A stretch of DNA of 64,000 bases, from assembly GCF_900496975.1 (NCBI RefSeq), contig NZ_UFQC01000012.1:1-64000 (forward strand), in the 5' to 3' direction. The stretch comes from Achromobacter veterisilvae. GTDB taxonomy: Bacteria > Pseudomonadota > Gammaproteobacteria > Burkholderiales > Burkholderiaceae_B. Shown in pieces: positions 10,720 through 17,948 of this stretch. Position numbers and translations under genes: made by a program. Below the pieces are notes generated by a model. The model was not told the DNA's origin and made no database searches. It saw nothing but the letters and a program-made list of their open reading frames with translations. Position 1 is the first letter of the stretch. Each line of letters begins with the position of its first letter.

Positions 10720-10805
10720 GGGCGCTTCTATACTGGCGGGCCCGCCGCGCCCGGGGCCCGGCCCGGCCGCCGCCCGCGGCGTGTTCTTAGAAAGGAACGC
10801 CTGAC

Positions 10806-11495
10806 TTGATCAACGGAATCGCTCCCTTTGTCTGGATACTGCTGGGCGCCATCGTCGTCCTGTTGCCGGGAATCGTCATGCTGCTGGGCCGGGGCGGCCC
10901 GCGCGACGAACGCGGCCGCAAGATATTCCAGTTCCGGCCGGTGCGCCGCCTGTTCGGGCTGATGCTGGTATTGCTGGGGGGCGTGTCCGGCCTGCTGGCC
11001 CTGTCGCTGGTGCAGTTCTTCCGCCTGACCGCCGACGAGTCCGTCGCCCGCATCGAAATCCGGCAACTGGCCGAGGGCCAGTTCCAGGTCGACGCCAGCG
11101 CTCCGGGCAGCGGGACCCGGCAGTACGTGCTGTATGGCGACCAATGGCAGATCGACGCGCGGGTCGTCCGCTGGAAGGTGCCGGCGCTGATGGCGGGCGC
11201 GCCGCCGCTGTACCGCCTGGAGCGGCTATCCGGCCGGTACAGCGATGCGGCCCGCGAGGCCACGGCCACGCGCTCGGTCCATGCGCTGGACGACTGGCCC
11301 GCCCCGGACCTGGCCTCGCTGAAGAAGAATTTTCCGAACTGGTTCCCCTTCGTCGATGTCCAATTCGGCAGCGGCGCCTATATGCCTTTGTTCGACGGCG
11401 CCCGCTACCAGGTTTACATGGATCCCCGGGGCGCGCTGTTCGTCCGGCCGGACGGAGAGGCCACCGCCGAGGGCTTGAAACGCCTGGGCTGGTAG
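10806..11495 (+). CDS. Two-helix inner-membrane protein of unknown function
   Basis: The protein has 229 residues. A TTG start at 10806 is chosen because AAGGAA lies 8-14 nt upstream and the first residues form a membrane helix (about 5-28). A second helix spans about 46-72, followed by a soluble domain of some 155 residues that probably faces the periplasm. The soluble part has no cysteine pair, nucleotide motif or catalytic pattern I recognise. Similar proteins are conserved in this family of bacteria and sometimes labelled as transporter-related, which the two helices do not support. Function unknown. Confidence 0.7.
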   Translation: MINGIAPFVWILLGAIVVLLPGIVMLLGRGGPRDERGRKIFQFRPVRRLFGLMLVLLGGVSGLLALSLVQFFRLTADESVARIEIRQLAEGQFQVDASAPGSGTRQYVLYGDQWQIDARVVRWKVPALMAGAPPLYRLERLSGRYSDAAREATATRSVHALDDWPAPDLASLKKNFPNWFPFVDVQFGSGAYMPLFDGARYQVYMDPRGALFVRPDGEATAEGLKRLGW

Positions 11496-11498
11496 GAA

Positions 11499-11593
11499 AG
11501 CCCCCACGCCGCGCCCGCTGCGCGGGCTTGCTGCCCCCCCGCGGGGGCTGCGCCGCCTTGGGGCGGCCCGGCGGCGGCGCGGCCATTCTTGCG
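11499..11593. repeat. REP-like GC-rich multi-hairpin element, copy 1
   Basis: About 95 bp starting GCCCCCACGC, with GCCCGC-TGCG-CGGGC type hairpins, the shared CTTGCTGCCCCCC ... GGGGGCTG core, then GCCGCCTTGGGGCGGC and a GGCCATTCTTG end. The same order of parts is found at 12923-13018. It sits directly upstream of the rpoH promoter and just after the stop of the preceding gene. Confidence 0.7.
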
Positions 11594-11672
11594 AAAATTT
11601 GCTGCCCCAATGTCGCGCCCGCTGTTCGGGCTTGTTGAAAATAAATGGGGACGAGCTATGCGGAAGGAAACT

Positions 11673-11701
11673 TTGACGCGCCGCAATAGTCGAATTAGCA
11701 C
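11673..11701 (+). promoter_or_regulatory. Candidate sigma70 promoter of rpoH overlapping CIRCE
   Basis: TTGACG (11673-11678) is a good -35 box. After 16-17 nt a weak -10 (TTAGCA or TAGCAC, 11695-11701) falls inside the left arm of the CIRCE element, so bound HrcA would block RNA polymerase. The -10 is poor, so the exact start is uncertain. Confidence 0.4.
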
Positions 11702-11721
11702 TCCCATTGCTAGAGTGCTAA
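11695..11721. promoter_or_regulatory. CIRCE element (HrcA operator) upstream of rpoH
   Basis: TTAGCACTC (11695-11703), 9-nt spacer, GAGTGCTAA (11713-11721) is a perfect match to the CIRCE consensus TTAGCACTC-N9-GAGTGCTAA bound by the heat-shock repressor HrcA. It lies 47 bp upstream of the rpoH ATG. This places the heat-shock sigma factor under a repressor that usually controls groESL and dnaKJ. The match leaves little doubt about the site; the regulation itself is inferred. Confidence 0.93.
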
Positions 11722-11767
11722 CATCGAATCCATGTCGTTACCCCTTCGCCTTCCGGAGACTCCCGCT

Positions 11768-12652
11768 ATGAAACAACCCAGTACCTCGTTGGCCGCTTCC
11801 GGCAACGCCCTGGCGTTGGCCATTGCCAATCCGGGCGCACTCGGCACGATCGACGCATACATTTCCGCGGTGAACCGCCTGCCGGTCCTGTCGGCGGAAC
11901 GTGAAACCGAGCTCGGCCGCCGCCTGCGCGACCAGGAAGACCTGGGCGCCGCGCGCGAGCTGATCCTGTCGCACCTGCGGCTGGTGGTGTCGGTGGCCCG
12001 GCAGTACCTGGGCTACGGCTTGCCCCACGCCGACCTCATCCAGGAAGGCAATGTCGGCCTGATGAAGGCCGTGAAGCGCTTCGATCCCGAACGCGGCGTG
12101 CGCCTGGTGTCGTTCGCCGTGCACTGGATCAAGGCGGAAATCCACGAATACATCATCCGCAACTGGCGCCTGGTGAAAGTCGCGACCACCAAGGCCCAGC
12201 GCAAGCTGTTCTTCAATCTGCGCAGCATGCGCCCCGACGGCCAGACGCTGGATCCCGACCAGGTCGACCACATCGCGCGCGAACTGAACGTGCGCCGCGA
12301 AGACGTGAGCGAAATGGAAGTCCGCCTGTCCGGCCGCGACATGTCGCTGGAAAACCAGGACGACGACGATGACAGCTACGCGCCCATCGCCTACCTGTCC
12401 GACGAAGGCCGCCAGGAACCCACGCGGGTGCTGGAACGCGCCGCGCGCGACCAACTGCAAGGCAGCGGCCTGAGCGACGCGCTGGAGGCGCTGGACCCCC
12501 GTTCGCGCCGTATCGTCGAAGCGCGCTGGCTGCAGGACGACGGCGGCGCCACGCTGCACGAACTGGCGCAGGAATTCGGCGTCTCGGCCGAACGCATCCG
12601 TCAGATCGAGGCCGCCGCCCTGAAGAAGATGCGGGGCAACCTCGCGGCCTAA
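11768..12652 (+). CDS. rpoH: RNA polymerase heat-shock sigma factor sigma32
   Basis: The protein has 294 residues. I chose the ATG at 11768 (MKQPSTS), which has GGAG 9 nt upstream; an in-frame ATG at 11732 lacks this. Region 2 includes LILSHLRLVVSVARQY and DLIQEGNVGLMKAVKRFDP, which bind core enzyme and the -10 box. The RpoH box QRKLFFNLR at 144-152 separates it from the housekeeping sigma70. Region 4 at about 230-290 carries the -35 recognition helix (ERIRQIEAAALKKM). It directs transcription of chaperone and protease genes. A CIRCE operator precedes it and a strong terminator follows. Confidence 0.97.
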   Translation: MKQPSTSLAASGNALALAIANPGALGTIDAYISAVNRLPVLSAERETELGRRLRDQEDLGAARELILSHLRLVVSVARQYLGYGLPHADLIQEGNVGLMKAVKRFDPERGVRLVSFAVHWIKAEIHEYIIRNWRLVKVATTKAQRKLFFNLRSMRPDGQTLDPDQVDHIARELNVRREDVSEMEVRLSGRDMSLENQDDDDDSYAPIAYLSDEGRQEPTRVLERAARDQLQGSGLSDALEALDPRSRRIVEARWLQDDGGATLHELAQEFGVSAERIRQIEAAALKKMRGNLAA

Positions 12653-12671
12653 GACACCGCGACGTTCATGC

Positions 12672-12702
12672 AAAGGGCCGCTTCCGCGGCCCTTTCGTTT
12701 TC
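12672..12702 (+). terminator. Rho-independent terminator of rpoH
   Basis: AAAGGGCCGC (12672-12681), loop TTCC, GCGGCCCTTT (12686-12695), a perfect 10-bp stem followed by CGTTTTC. It begins 20 bp after the rpoH stop codon. Confidence 0.85.
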
Positions 12703-12833
12703 TGGCGGCCCGGCTAGGCGGCTTGCATAATTTGATACAAATTCATCCGGAAATTTTGCACCGCGCCAGAAACTTAATGGGGATCGCGCCGCCTAACTTC
12801 ATGTAGACCGCGAACTTCGGTTGGTAGTCTTAT

Positions 12834-12916
12834 CGTCCGTCTCGGCTTCTCCTCTTTCCCCTCCCCTATGAGACGGATGTTTGCGGGGCACCATGCATAT
12901 CGGTGCCCCGTTTTTT
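12834..12916 (+). ncRNA. Candidate small RNA with CU-rich (anti-Shine-Dalgarno-like) loop
   Basis: CGTCCGTCTC (12834-12843) and GAGACGGATG (12870-12879) form a 10-bp stem with one G-U pair. It holds a 26-nt loop that is almost all C and U after its first two bases (CTTCTCCTC, then TTTCCCCTCCCCT). Four nt later CGGGGCACC (12884-12892) and GGTGCCCCG (12902-12910) form a perfect 9-bp terminator stem followed by six T. No reading frame uses this terminator: rpoH already has its own 170 bp upstream, and the next gene is on the other strand. The parts fit a stand-alone RNA of about 80-100 nt. I found no clear promoter. Confidence 0.55.
12902..12916 (+). terminator. Terminator of the candidate small RNA
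   Basis: Right arm and T-run of the perfect 9-bp GC-rich hairpin beginning at 12884. It is independent of the rpoH terminator. Confidence 0.8.
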
Positions 12917-12922
12917 ATTTGG

Positions 12923-13018
12923 GCCCCCACGCTGCGCAAGCTTCGCTTGCTTGCTGCCCCCCCACGGGGGCTGGCCCGCCTTGGGGCGGCCCGGCGGCGG
13001 GCCGGCCATTTTTGTGAA
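12923..13018. repeat. REP-like GC-rich multi-hairpin element, copy 2
   Basis: GCCCCCACGCTGCGC, a GCAAGC-TTC-GCTTGC hairpin, CTTGCTGCCCCCCC, ACGGGGGCTGGCCCGCC, TTGGGGCGGCCCGGCGG and GGCCATTTTTGTG follow in the same order as at 11499-11593. It lies between the small-RNA terminator and cpdA, next to a third copy. Confidence 0.75.
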
Positions 13019-13032
13019 GGCTGTGGTGGACA

Positions 13033-13100
13033 CCCGCGCTGCGCACGCTTCGCGTGCTTGCTGCCCCCCGCGCGGGGGCTGGCCCATCTTGGAACGACCT
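13033..13100. repeat. REP-like element, copy 3 (shortened, reaches cpdA stop)
   Basis: CCCGCGCTGCGCACG, a GCACGC-TTC-GCGTGC hairpin, CTTGCTGCCCCCC and GGGGGCTGGCCCATCTTGG repeat the first two thirds of the neighbouring copy in the same orientation. The final GC-rich hairpin is missing. The element runs into the end of cpdA. Confidence 0.65.
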
Positions 13101-13938
13101 ACGCCGCCCGCGCCTTGTCCGGCGCGGCCAGGGCCGTGTGCCACAGCGCGTCCTGCACGCGCCGCACGCCCGTCGCCATCGACCCGTCCTGGTACAGCTT
13201 GATCCAGCGGTAGCCGGGCGCCATGTTGTCCACCACGTGCTTGCCGTCCCGGATGCTGAACTGGAAGCAGGTCGACGGCGTGGCCAGCATGCGCAGGTTG
13301 TGGCGGCGGCGGTCGAACTCGTGGTGCACGTGACCCCACAGCAGCACGCGGACCTGCGGCCAGCGCGCCAGCAGTTTGAACAGCGCCTGCGGGTTGTCGA
13401 TCATCATCGTGTCGTGCCAGTGGCTGTCGATCTGCATGGGGTTGTGATGCATCGCCACCAGGGTGTGGCGGCCGGGCGCCTCGGCCAGCGCCGCTTCCAG
13501 CATGTCGAGCTGGGCGTCGGGCAGATGGCCCGCGTTGGAACCCGGCACCGTGGTGTCCAGCGTGACGACGCGCCAGGCGCCCACGTCGGCCACCGGGACC
13601 GACCATTCCGCCAATTCCTGGCGCATCACGGCCGGCAGGTCGTGGTTGCCCGGCAGGCAGCGCACGCAGGCGCGGTCCAGCGCGGGCGCCTCGGACAGGA
13701 TGGCGGCGAAGCGCCGGTAGGCCGCCGCCTCGCCGTCCTGGGACAGGTCGCCCGTGGCCAGCAGCAGGTCGGGATGGCGGCCGTCGGCCTCGATCTGGCG
13801 CAGTACGGCGCGCAGGCTGGCGTCGGTATCGACGCCCAGCATCGAGGTGCCGGCTTCGCCGAACAGATGGCTGTCCGTCACCTGGACCAGCATGGCGGGC
13901 GCGTCGTCGCGCCGGGTCAGTGAATGGATGCGGGCCAA
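13099..13938 (-). CDS. cpdA: 3',5'-cyclic-AMP phosphodiesterase (metallophosphoesterase)
   Basis: The protein has 279 residues, the length of CpdA/Icc enzymes that hydrolyse cAMP. Metal ligands of the calcineurin-like fold are visible: Asp22 and His24 (TDSH), GD at 63-64, GNHD at 97-100, HH at 164-165 and GHVHH at 202-206. A TTG start at 13938 is chosen because AGGAG lies 6 nt upstream; no ATG lies close to this site. It is divergent from an antiporter that carries a cyclic-nucleotide-binding domain, 190 bp away, which supports a cAMP link. The cyclic nucleotide actually used is inferred from the family. Confidence 0.85.
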   Translation of the reverse strand: MARIHSLTRRDDAPAMLVQVTDSHLFGEAGTSMLGVDTDASLRAVLRQIEADGRHPDLLLATGDLSQDGEAAAYRRFAAILSEAPALDRACVRCLPGNHDLPAVMRQELAEWSVPVADVGAWRVVTLDTTVPGSNAGHLPDAQLDMLEAALAEAPGRHTLVAMHHNPMQIDSHWHDTMMIDNPQALFKLLARWPQVRVLLWGHVHHEFDRRRHNLRMLATPSTCFQFSIRDGKHVVDNMAPGYRWIKLYQDGSMATGVRRVQDALWHTALAAPDKARAA

Positions 13939-14128
13939 ATGCCGCTCCTGAAAAGTGGGTGCAATTCCACATTACCCAAAAAACATGGCGCAGCGCGTAT
14001 CGCACGCCCGCATTGGGGTAACGAAACGTGCATTCTCGACGATTCTCTGTGGTTCCCGGCCCGGGCTGGAGGAAAAAAGCCGCTATTCTTGTGAAACTTC
14101 AGATTCAAGATCGGACGCGGCGCTAATA

Positions 14129-16831
14129 ATGAATGTCGGTTTTCTCGTATTCGGCCTGGCCGGTTTGCTCACGCTGGTCTGTTTCATGCCGCCCCTGGCC
14201 GGCCGCCTCAAGCTGCCGTATTCGGTGCTGCTGGCCATCGTCGGCTGCCTGCTCGGCATCATTGTGCACGTGCATGGCTGGGCGCCTAGCTGGATCGGCG
14301 ACTTCCTCGACTCCCTGGAACACTTCGAGATTTCGTCGGAAACCTTCTTGATGGTGTTCCTGCCGGTGCTGCTGTTCGAGACCGCGCTGTCCATGAACGT
14401 GCGGCGCCTGATGGACGACATCGGCCCCATCCTGATGATGGCCATCGTGGCCGTGGTGGTGTGCACCGTGGTGGTCGGCGTGACCCTGGACGCCATTTCG
14501 CCCTACGGCATGGTGGTCTGCCTGCTGCTGGGCGCCATCGTGGCGACGACCGATCCGGTGGCCGTGGTGGGCATCTTCCGGGAAGTCGGGGCGCCCAAGC
14601 GCCTGACCACCCTGGTCGAAGGCGAAAGCCTGTTCAACGACGCCGCGTCCATCGCCTTGTACTCGGTGCTGCTGGCCGTCCTGAGCGGACATGGCGAGCT
14701 GACCGTCAGCGGCATTTTCAACGACTTCATCGTGCACTTCATCGGCGGCGGCCTGGCCGGCTTCGCGATGGGGCGCCTGGCCTGCCTGCTGTTCGCCTGG
14801 CTGCGCGGCTTTCCCACGGCGGAAATCACGCTGACGCTGACGCTGGCCTACCTGTCCTTCTTCATTTCCGAGCACTACCTGAACGTCTCGGGCGTGGTCG
14901 CCACGGTGATCGCCGGCCTGGTGGTCGGGTCCGCCGGCCGCACGCGCATGTCCCCCACCACCTTTGAACACCTGGCCAGCTCCTGGGAGCAGTTCGGGTT
15001 CTGGGCCAATTCGCTGATCTTCCTGTTCGCGGCGATGCTGATCCCCAAGCTGATGGCGGCCGCCGACTGGCAGGAACTGGTGCTGGTGGCGGTGCTGTTC
15101 GTGACCACGCTGGTGGCCCGCGCCATCGTGGTCTTCGGCCTGTTGCCGCTGCTGGGCATGACCCCTCTGAGCACCAAGGTCAGCAATCCGTACAAGGTGG
15201 TGATGTTGTGGGGCGGACTGCGCGGCGCCGTATCGCTGGCGCTGGCGCTTGCCGTCACGGAACAGACCGGCGTGCCCGAAGAAGCGCGCCAGTTCATCGC
15301 CGTCGCCACCACGGGCTTCGTGCTGATCACGCTGTTCGTCAACGGCATCAGCCTGCGTCCGCTGATCCGCATGCTGGGCCTGAACCAGTTGTCGTCCGTG
15401 GAGCGCACCATCCGCAACCAGGCCCTGGCCGTGGCGCTGGAAGACCTGCAGGGCAAGACGGACGAGGTTGCCAGGACCGAGCACATCGGCACCGAGGTCC
15501 GCGACCGCATCCGCGCCGTGTTCGACGCCAGCCTGACCAGCGTGCACGACGGCCAGGTCAGCCAGATGAGCGACGACCAGCGCGTCGCGGTGGGGCTGGC
15601 CATCGTGGCGCAGCGCGAAGAGGAAATGTTCTTCGACATCCTGAAGGCGCAGATCGTGGACTGGCGCATGGCCGAGGCCCTGCTGGCGCGGGCGGAACGG
15701 CTGGAGGACGCGATCCGGCTGGGGGGCATCCCGGGCTTCGAGCGCGCCATCGTCGCCGACGTGCGCTATTCCACCGGATTCCGCATCGCCCTGCGCCTGC
15801 ACTACCTGTTCGGGTTCCAGGGCTGGCTGGCGCGCGAACTGGGCCAGCGTTTCGCCAACCTGATGAGCAAGCGGTCGGTCGCGCAGCGCCTGATCGTGTT
15901 CGCGCGCGAGCAGATCACGCCCCTGCTGGGCGAGGAAGCGACGCAGCGCATCGTCATCCTGCACCAGCGCCGGCTGGACCTGATCGAAAACGCCATGCAG
16001 GCCCTCAACCTGCAATACCCGTCCTATGCCCAGTGGCTGCAGGAAAGCTACCTGGGCCGCGTGGCCCGCGAAATGGAACGCATCCGCTATCGCGACATGC
16101 TCGAGCAATTCCTGATCAGCGGCGAGGTGTACGCGGACCTGATGGCGCAATTGAAGAGCCGCTGGGCCCATATCGACAAGCATCCGCCGCTGGACATCGA
16201 AATGAGCGCGGCCGAACTGATCAAGCGCGTGCCCCTGTTCGAAGGCCTGTCGGCCGACTCCCTGCGGGCCATCAGCAAGCTGCTCAAGCCGCGGCTGTCG
16301 CTGCCGGACCAGCGCGTGCTCACCAAGGGCCGGCATGGCGAAGAGATGTGCTTCGTGGCGTCCGGCGCCGTGGCCGTGCATCTGCCCGACGACACCATGA
16401 TCGAACTGGGCAGCGGCGAATTCTTCGGCGAACTCGGGCTGCTGGGAGAACAGCAGATCATGCCGGACGTGACTTCGCTGGGGTACAGCAAGCTGCTGAT
16501 GCTGTCCTCGCGGGATTTCCACGCCCTGCTGGCGCGCGATGAAAACCTGCGCGAGCGCATCCAGCTCGTGGCCAAGCAGCGCCTGCGCGCGATCGAGGTG
16601 TGGAAACAGTTCTCGCAGGCCAACGCCGCGCCCGCGCCGGCTCCTGCCCCGGCCTCGGCGCCCAGCCCGGCCCAGGCGGCCGAAGCCGCGGAGGCCGCGG
16701 GGGTCAGCACGCCGTCCGGCGCAGGCGCGGAAAGCGCGGAGACCGCGCGCGGGACGCCCGGCGCCGGCACGCCGCAAGAGGGCGTGCCGCCGGGCGAGAT
16801 CCTGGGCGAGCCGGGAGCCGTGCCTCGCTAG
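14129..16831 (+). CDS. Na+/H+ antiporter (CPA1/NhaP type) with C-terminal cyclic-nucleotide-binding domain
   Basis: The protein has 900 residues. I chose the ATG at 14129 (MNVGFLVFGL) because the longer frame has a non-membrane leader with poor coding character. Residues 1-420 are a 12-13 helix Na+/H+ exchanger domain with the ATTDPVAVV motif near 145 and the ESLFNDAAS motif that holds the ion-binding aspartate. A helical linker follows to about 690. Residues about 700-815 are a cNMP-binding barrel (PLFEGLSADSL ... SGEFFGELGLLGE). The Pro/Ala-rich tail is low-complexity. The layout resembles SOS1-like antiporters. Cyclic nucleotide gating is inferred, strengthened by divergent cpdA. Confidence 0.9.
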   Translation: MNVGFLVFGLAGLLTLVCFMPPLAGRLKLPYSVLLAIVGCLLGIIVHVHGWAPSWIGDFLDSLEHFEISSETFLMVFLPVLLFETALSMNVRRLMDDIGPILMMAIVAVVVCTVVVGVTLDAISPYGMVVCLLLGAIVATTDPVAVVGIFREVGAPKRLTTLVEGESLFNDAASIALYSVLLAVLSGHGELTVSGIFNDFIVHFIGGGLAGFAMGRLACLLFAWLRGFPTAEITLTLTLAYLSFFISEHYLNVSGVVATVIAGLVVGSAGRTRMSPTTFEHLASSWEQFGFWANSLIFLFAAMLIPKLMAAADWQELVLVAVLFVTTLVARAIVVFGLLPLLGMTPLSTKVSNPYKVVMLWGGLRGAVSLALALAVTEQTGVPEEARQFIAVATTGFVLITLFVNGISLRPLIRMLGLNQLSSVERTIRNQALAVALEDLQGKTDEVARTEHIGTEVRDRIRAVFDASLTSVHDGQVSQMSDDQRVAVGLAIVAQREEEMFFDILKAQIVDWRMAEALLARAERLEDAIRLGGIPGFERAIVADVRYSTGFRIALRLHYLFGFQGWLARELGQRFANLMSKRSVAQRLIVFAREQITPLLGEEATQRIVILHQRRLDLIENAMQALNLQYPSYAQWLQESYLGRVAREMERIRYRDMLEQFLISGEVYADLMAQLKSRWAHIDKHPPLDIEMSAAELIKRVPLFEGLSADSLRAISKLLKPRLSLPDQRVLTKGRHGEEMCFVASGAVAVHLPDDTMIELGSGEFFGELGLLGEQQIMPDVTSLGYSKLLMLSSRDFHALLARDENLRERIQLVAKQRLRAIEVWKQFSQANAAPAPAPAPASAPSPAQAAEAAEAAGVSTPSGAGAESAETARGTPGAGTPQEGVPPGEILGEPGAVPR

Positions 16832-16846
16832 TTGGGGTGGAAGGCC

Positions 16847-17659
16847 CTACGCCGGGATTTCGCCCGCCGCGCGGCGCTGCATGATGTCTTCGACGATCAC
16901 CAGCGCCGCTTCCAGCGTGAATTCGCCGTCCGTCACCCGGCGCACGGCCGTGGCCACGTCGACCGTGGCGATTTCCATGACTTCGCCGTCGCGGTTGGCC
17001 GGCCGGGCGTCGGACGCCAGGATGCAGGTGCTGGTCAGGACGTCTTCGACCTGATAGCCCTCGGGCAGGCGGCGATGGATGCGCAGGATCGTGCGCAAGG
17101 GCGAACGCCGCCCCAGGTCGGGCTCGTCCAGCCCCGCCTCTTCGCCGCATTCGCGCACCAGCGCCAGTTCCAGGTCCTCGCGGCTGCCGGCCAGGCCGCC
17201 CACCAGCGTGTCCCACATACCGGGATCGGTCGATTTGCTGAGCGCGCGGCGCGCGACCCACAGCCGGCCGTCCGGCGTCCACGCGTTCAAGTGCACCGCC
17301 TTGGTCAGCAGCCCCAGGGGGCGGACCGCGGCGCGTTCGATCACGCCCAGCGGTTCGTCGCCGTCCATGACGTCCAGCAATTCATCGCGCCAGCCGCGCA
17401 GGCAGTTGGCTTGGCGCAACAGTTCCGCGGCCTGTTCGAGCACGCCGTCCAGGCCCGCGCCCGGCGCCATGCCCGTGCCGATGCGCAAGGCCTCGCCGTC
17501 CGCTTCGATGCCCGCCGCGCCGCGCAGGGCGTCGCAGGCCGCGTGCGTGGCCCAGCCGCAGCGGCGCCCCGCTATATATAAGGCGCGCGCGCCGTCGGGG
17601 GCGGGCTCCTGGGCGCGCGCGCGCAGGGCGGCATACAAGTCGGACAACTGCTGTTGCAT
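16847..17659 (-). CDS. Nudix hydrolase with DUF4743 N-terminal domain
   Basis: The protein has 270 residues. The Nudix box is complete at 155-177: G155, E161 and RECGEEAGL, matching GX5EX7REUXEEXGU. The segment before it (ERAAVRPLGLLTKAVHLNAW, 108-127) and the N-terminal about 100 residues are typical of DUF4743 proteins, known from plants, yeast and bacteria. Characterised eukaryotic members dephosphorylate damaged forms of thiamin diphosphate. I infer a similar housecleaning role here; activity is unproved for bacterial members of this branch. It stands alone, convergent with the antiporter. Confidence 0.85.
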   Translation of the reverse strand: MQQQLSDLYAALRARAQEPAPDGARALYIAGRRCGWATHAACDALRGAAGIEADGEALRIGTGMAPGAGLDGVLEQAAELLRQANCLRGWRDELLDVMDGDEPLGVIERAAVRPLGLLTKAVHLNAWTPDGRLWVARRALSKSTDPGMWDTLVGGLAGSREDLELALVRECGEEAGLDEPDLGRRSPLRTILRIHRRLPEGYQVEDVLTSTCILASDARPANRDGEVMEIATVDVATAVRRVTDGEFTLEAALVIVEDIMQRRAAGEIPA

Positions 17660-17794
17660 CGTGGGGCCGTGGTGGTGATGTTGTCGACGATTTTATGCCA
17701 GCCGGTTTTCCGCGCGCGGTCAAGAGGGCGCGGCCAAATGGGGGCGGCGCCGATGAATTCAAGGGCACTAACCTACATCTGTTTGCGCGTCCGC

Positions 17795-17800
17795 TATAAT
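17795..17800 (+). promoter_or_regulatory. Candidate -10 box of the cox operon promoter
   Basis: A perfect TATAAT lies about 150 bp upstream of coxB. No good -35 box stands 16-18 nt before it, so an activator may be needed or the match may be chance. The 17660-17948 region shows no other gene. Confidence 0.35.
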
Positions 17801-17948
17801 CCGGCAGTTTCTTTGTGATTTCGAGTGGGAACGACAGGGGCCGCTCTATCTCCCTGCCTCGCCCTGCCATCTAATAATTGCGCGTTGCCCGTTTCCGGTG
17901 ACTTCCGCCACTAGAGAACGGACCTACGCGCCGTGTTTCGAGGTAAGC

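Noticed and set aside
13939-14128. CRP-like site between cpdA and the antiporter
   Set aside because: AATGTGGAATTGCACCCA shows at best one half-site of TGTGA-N6-TCACA.
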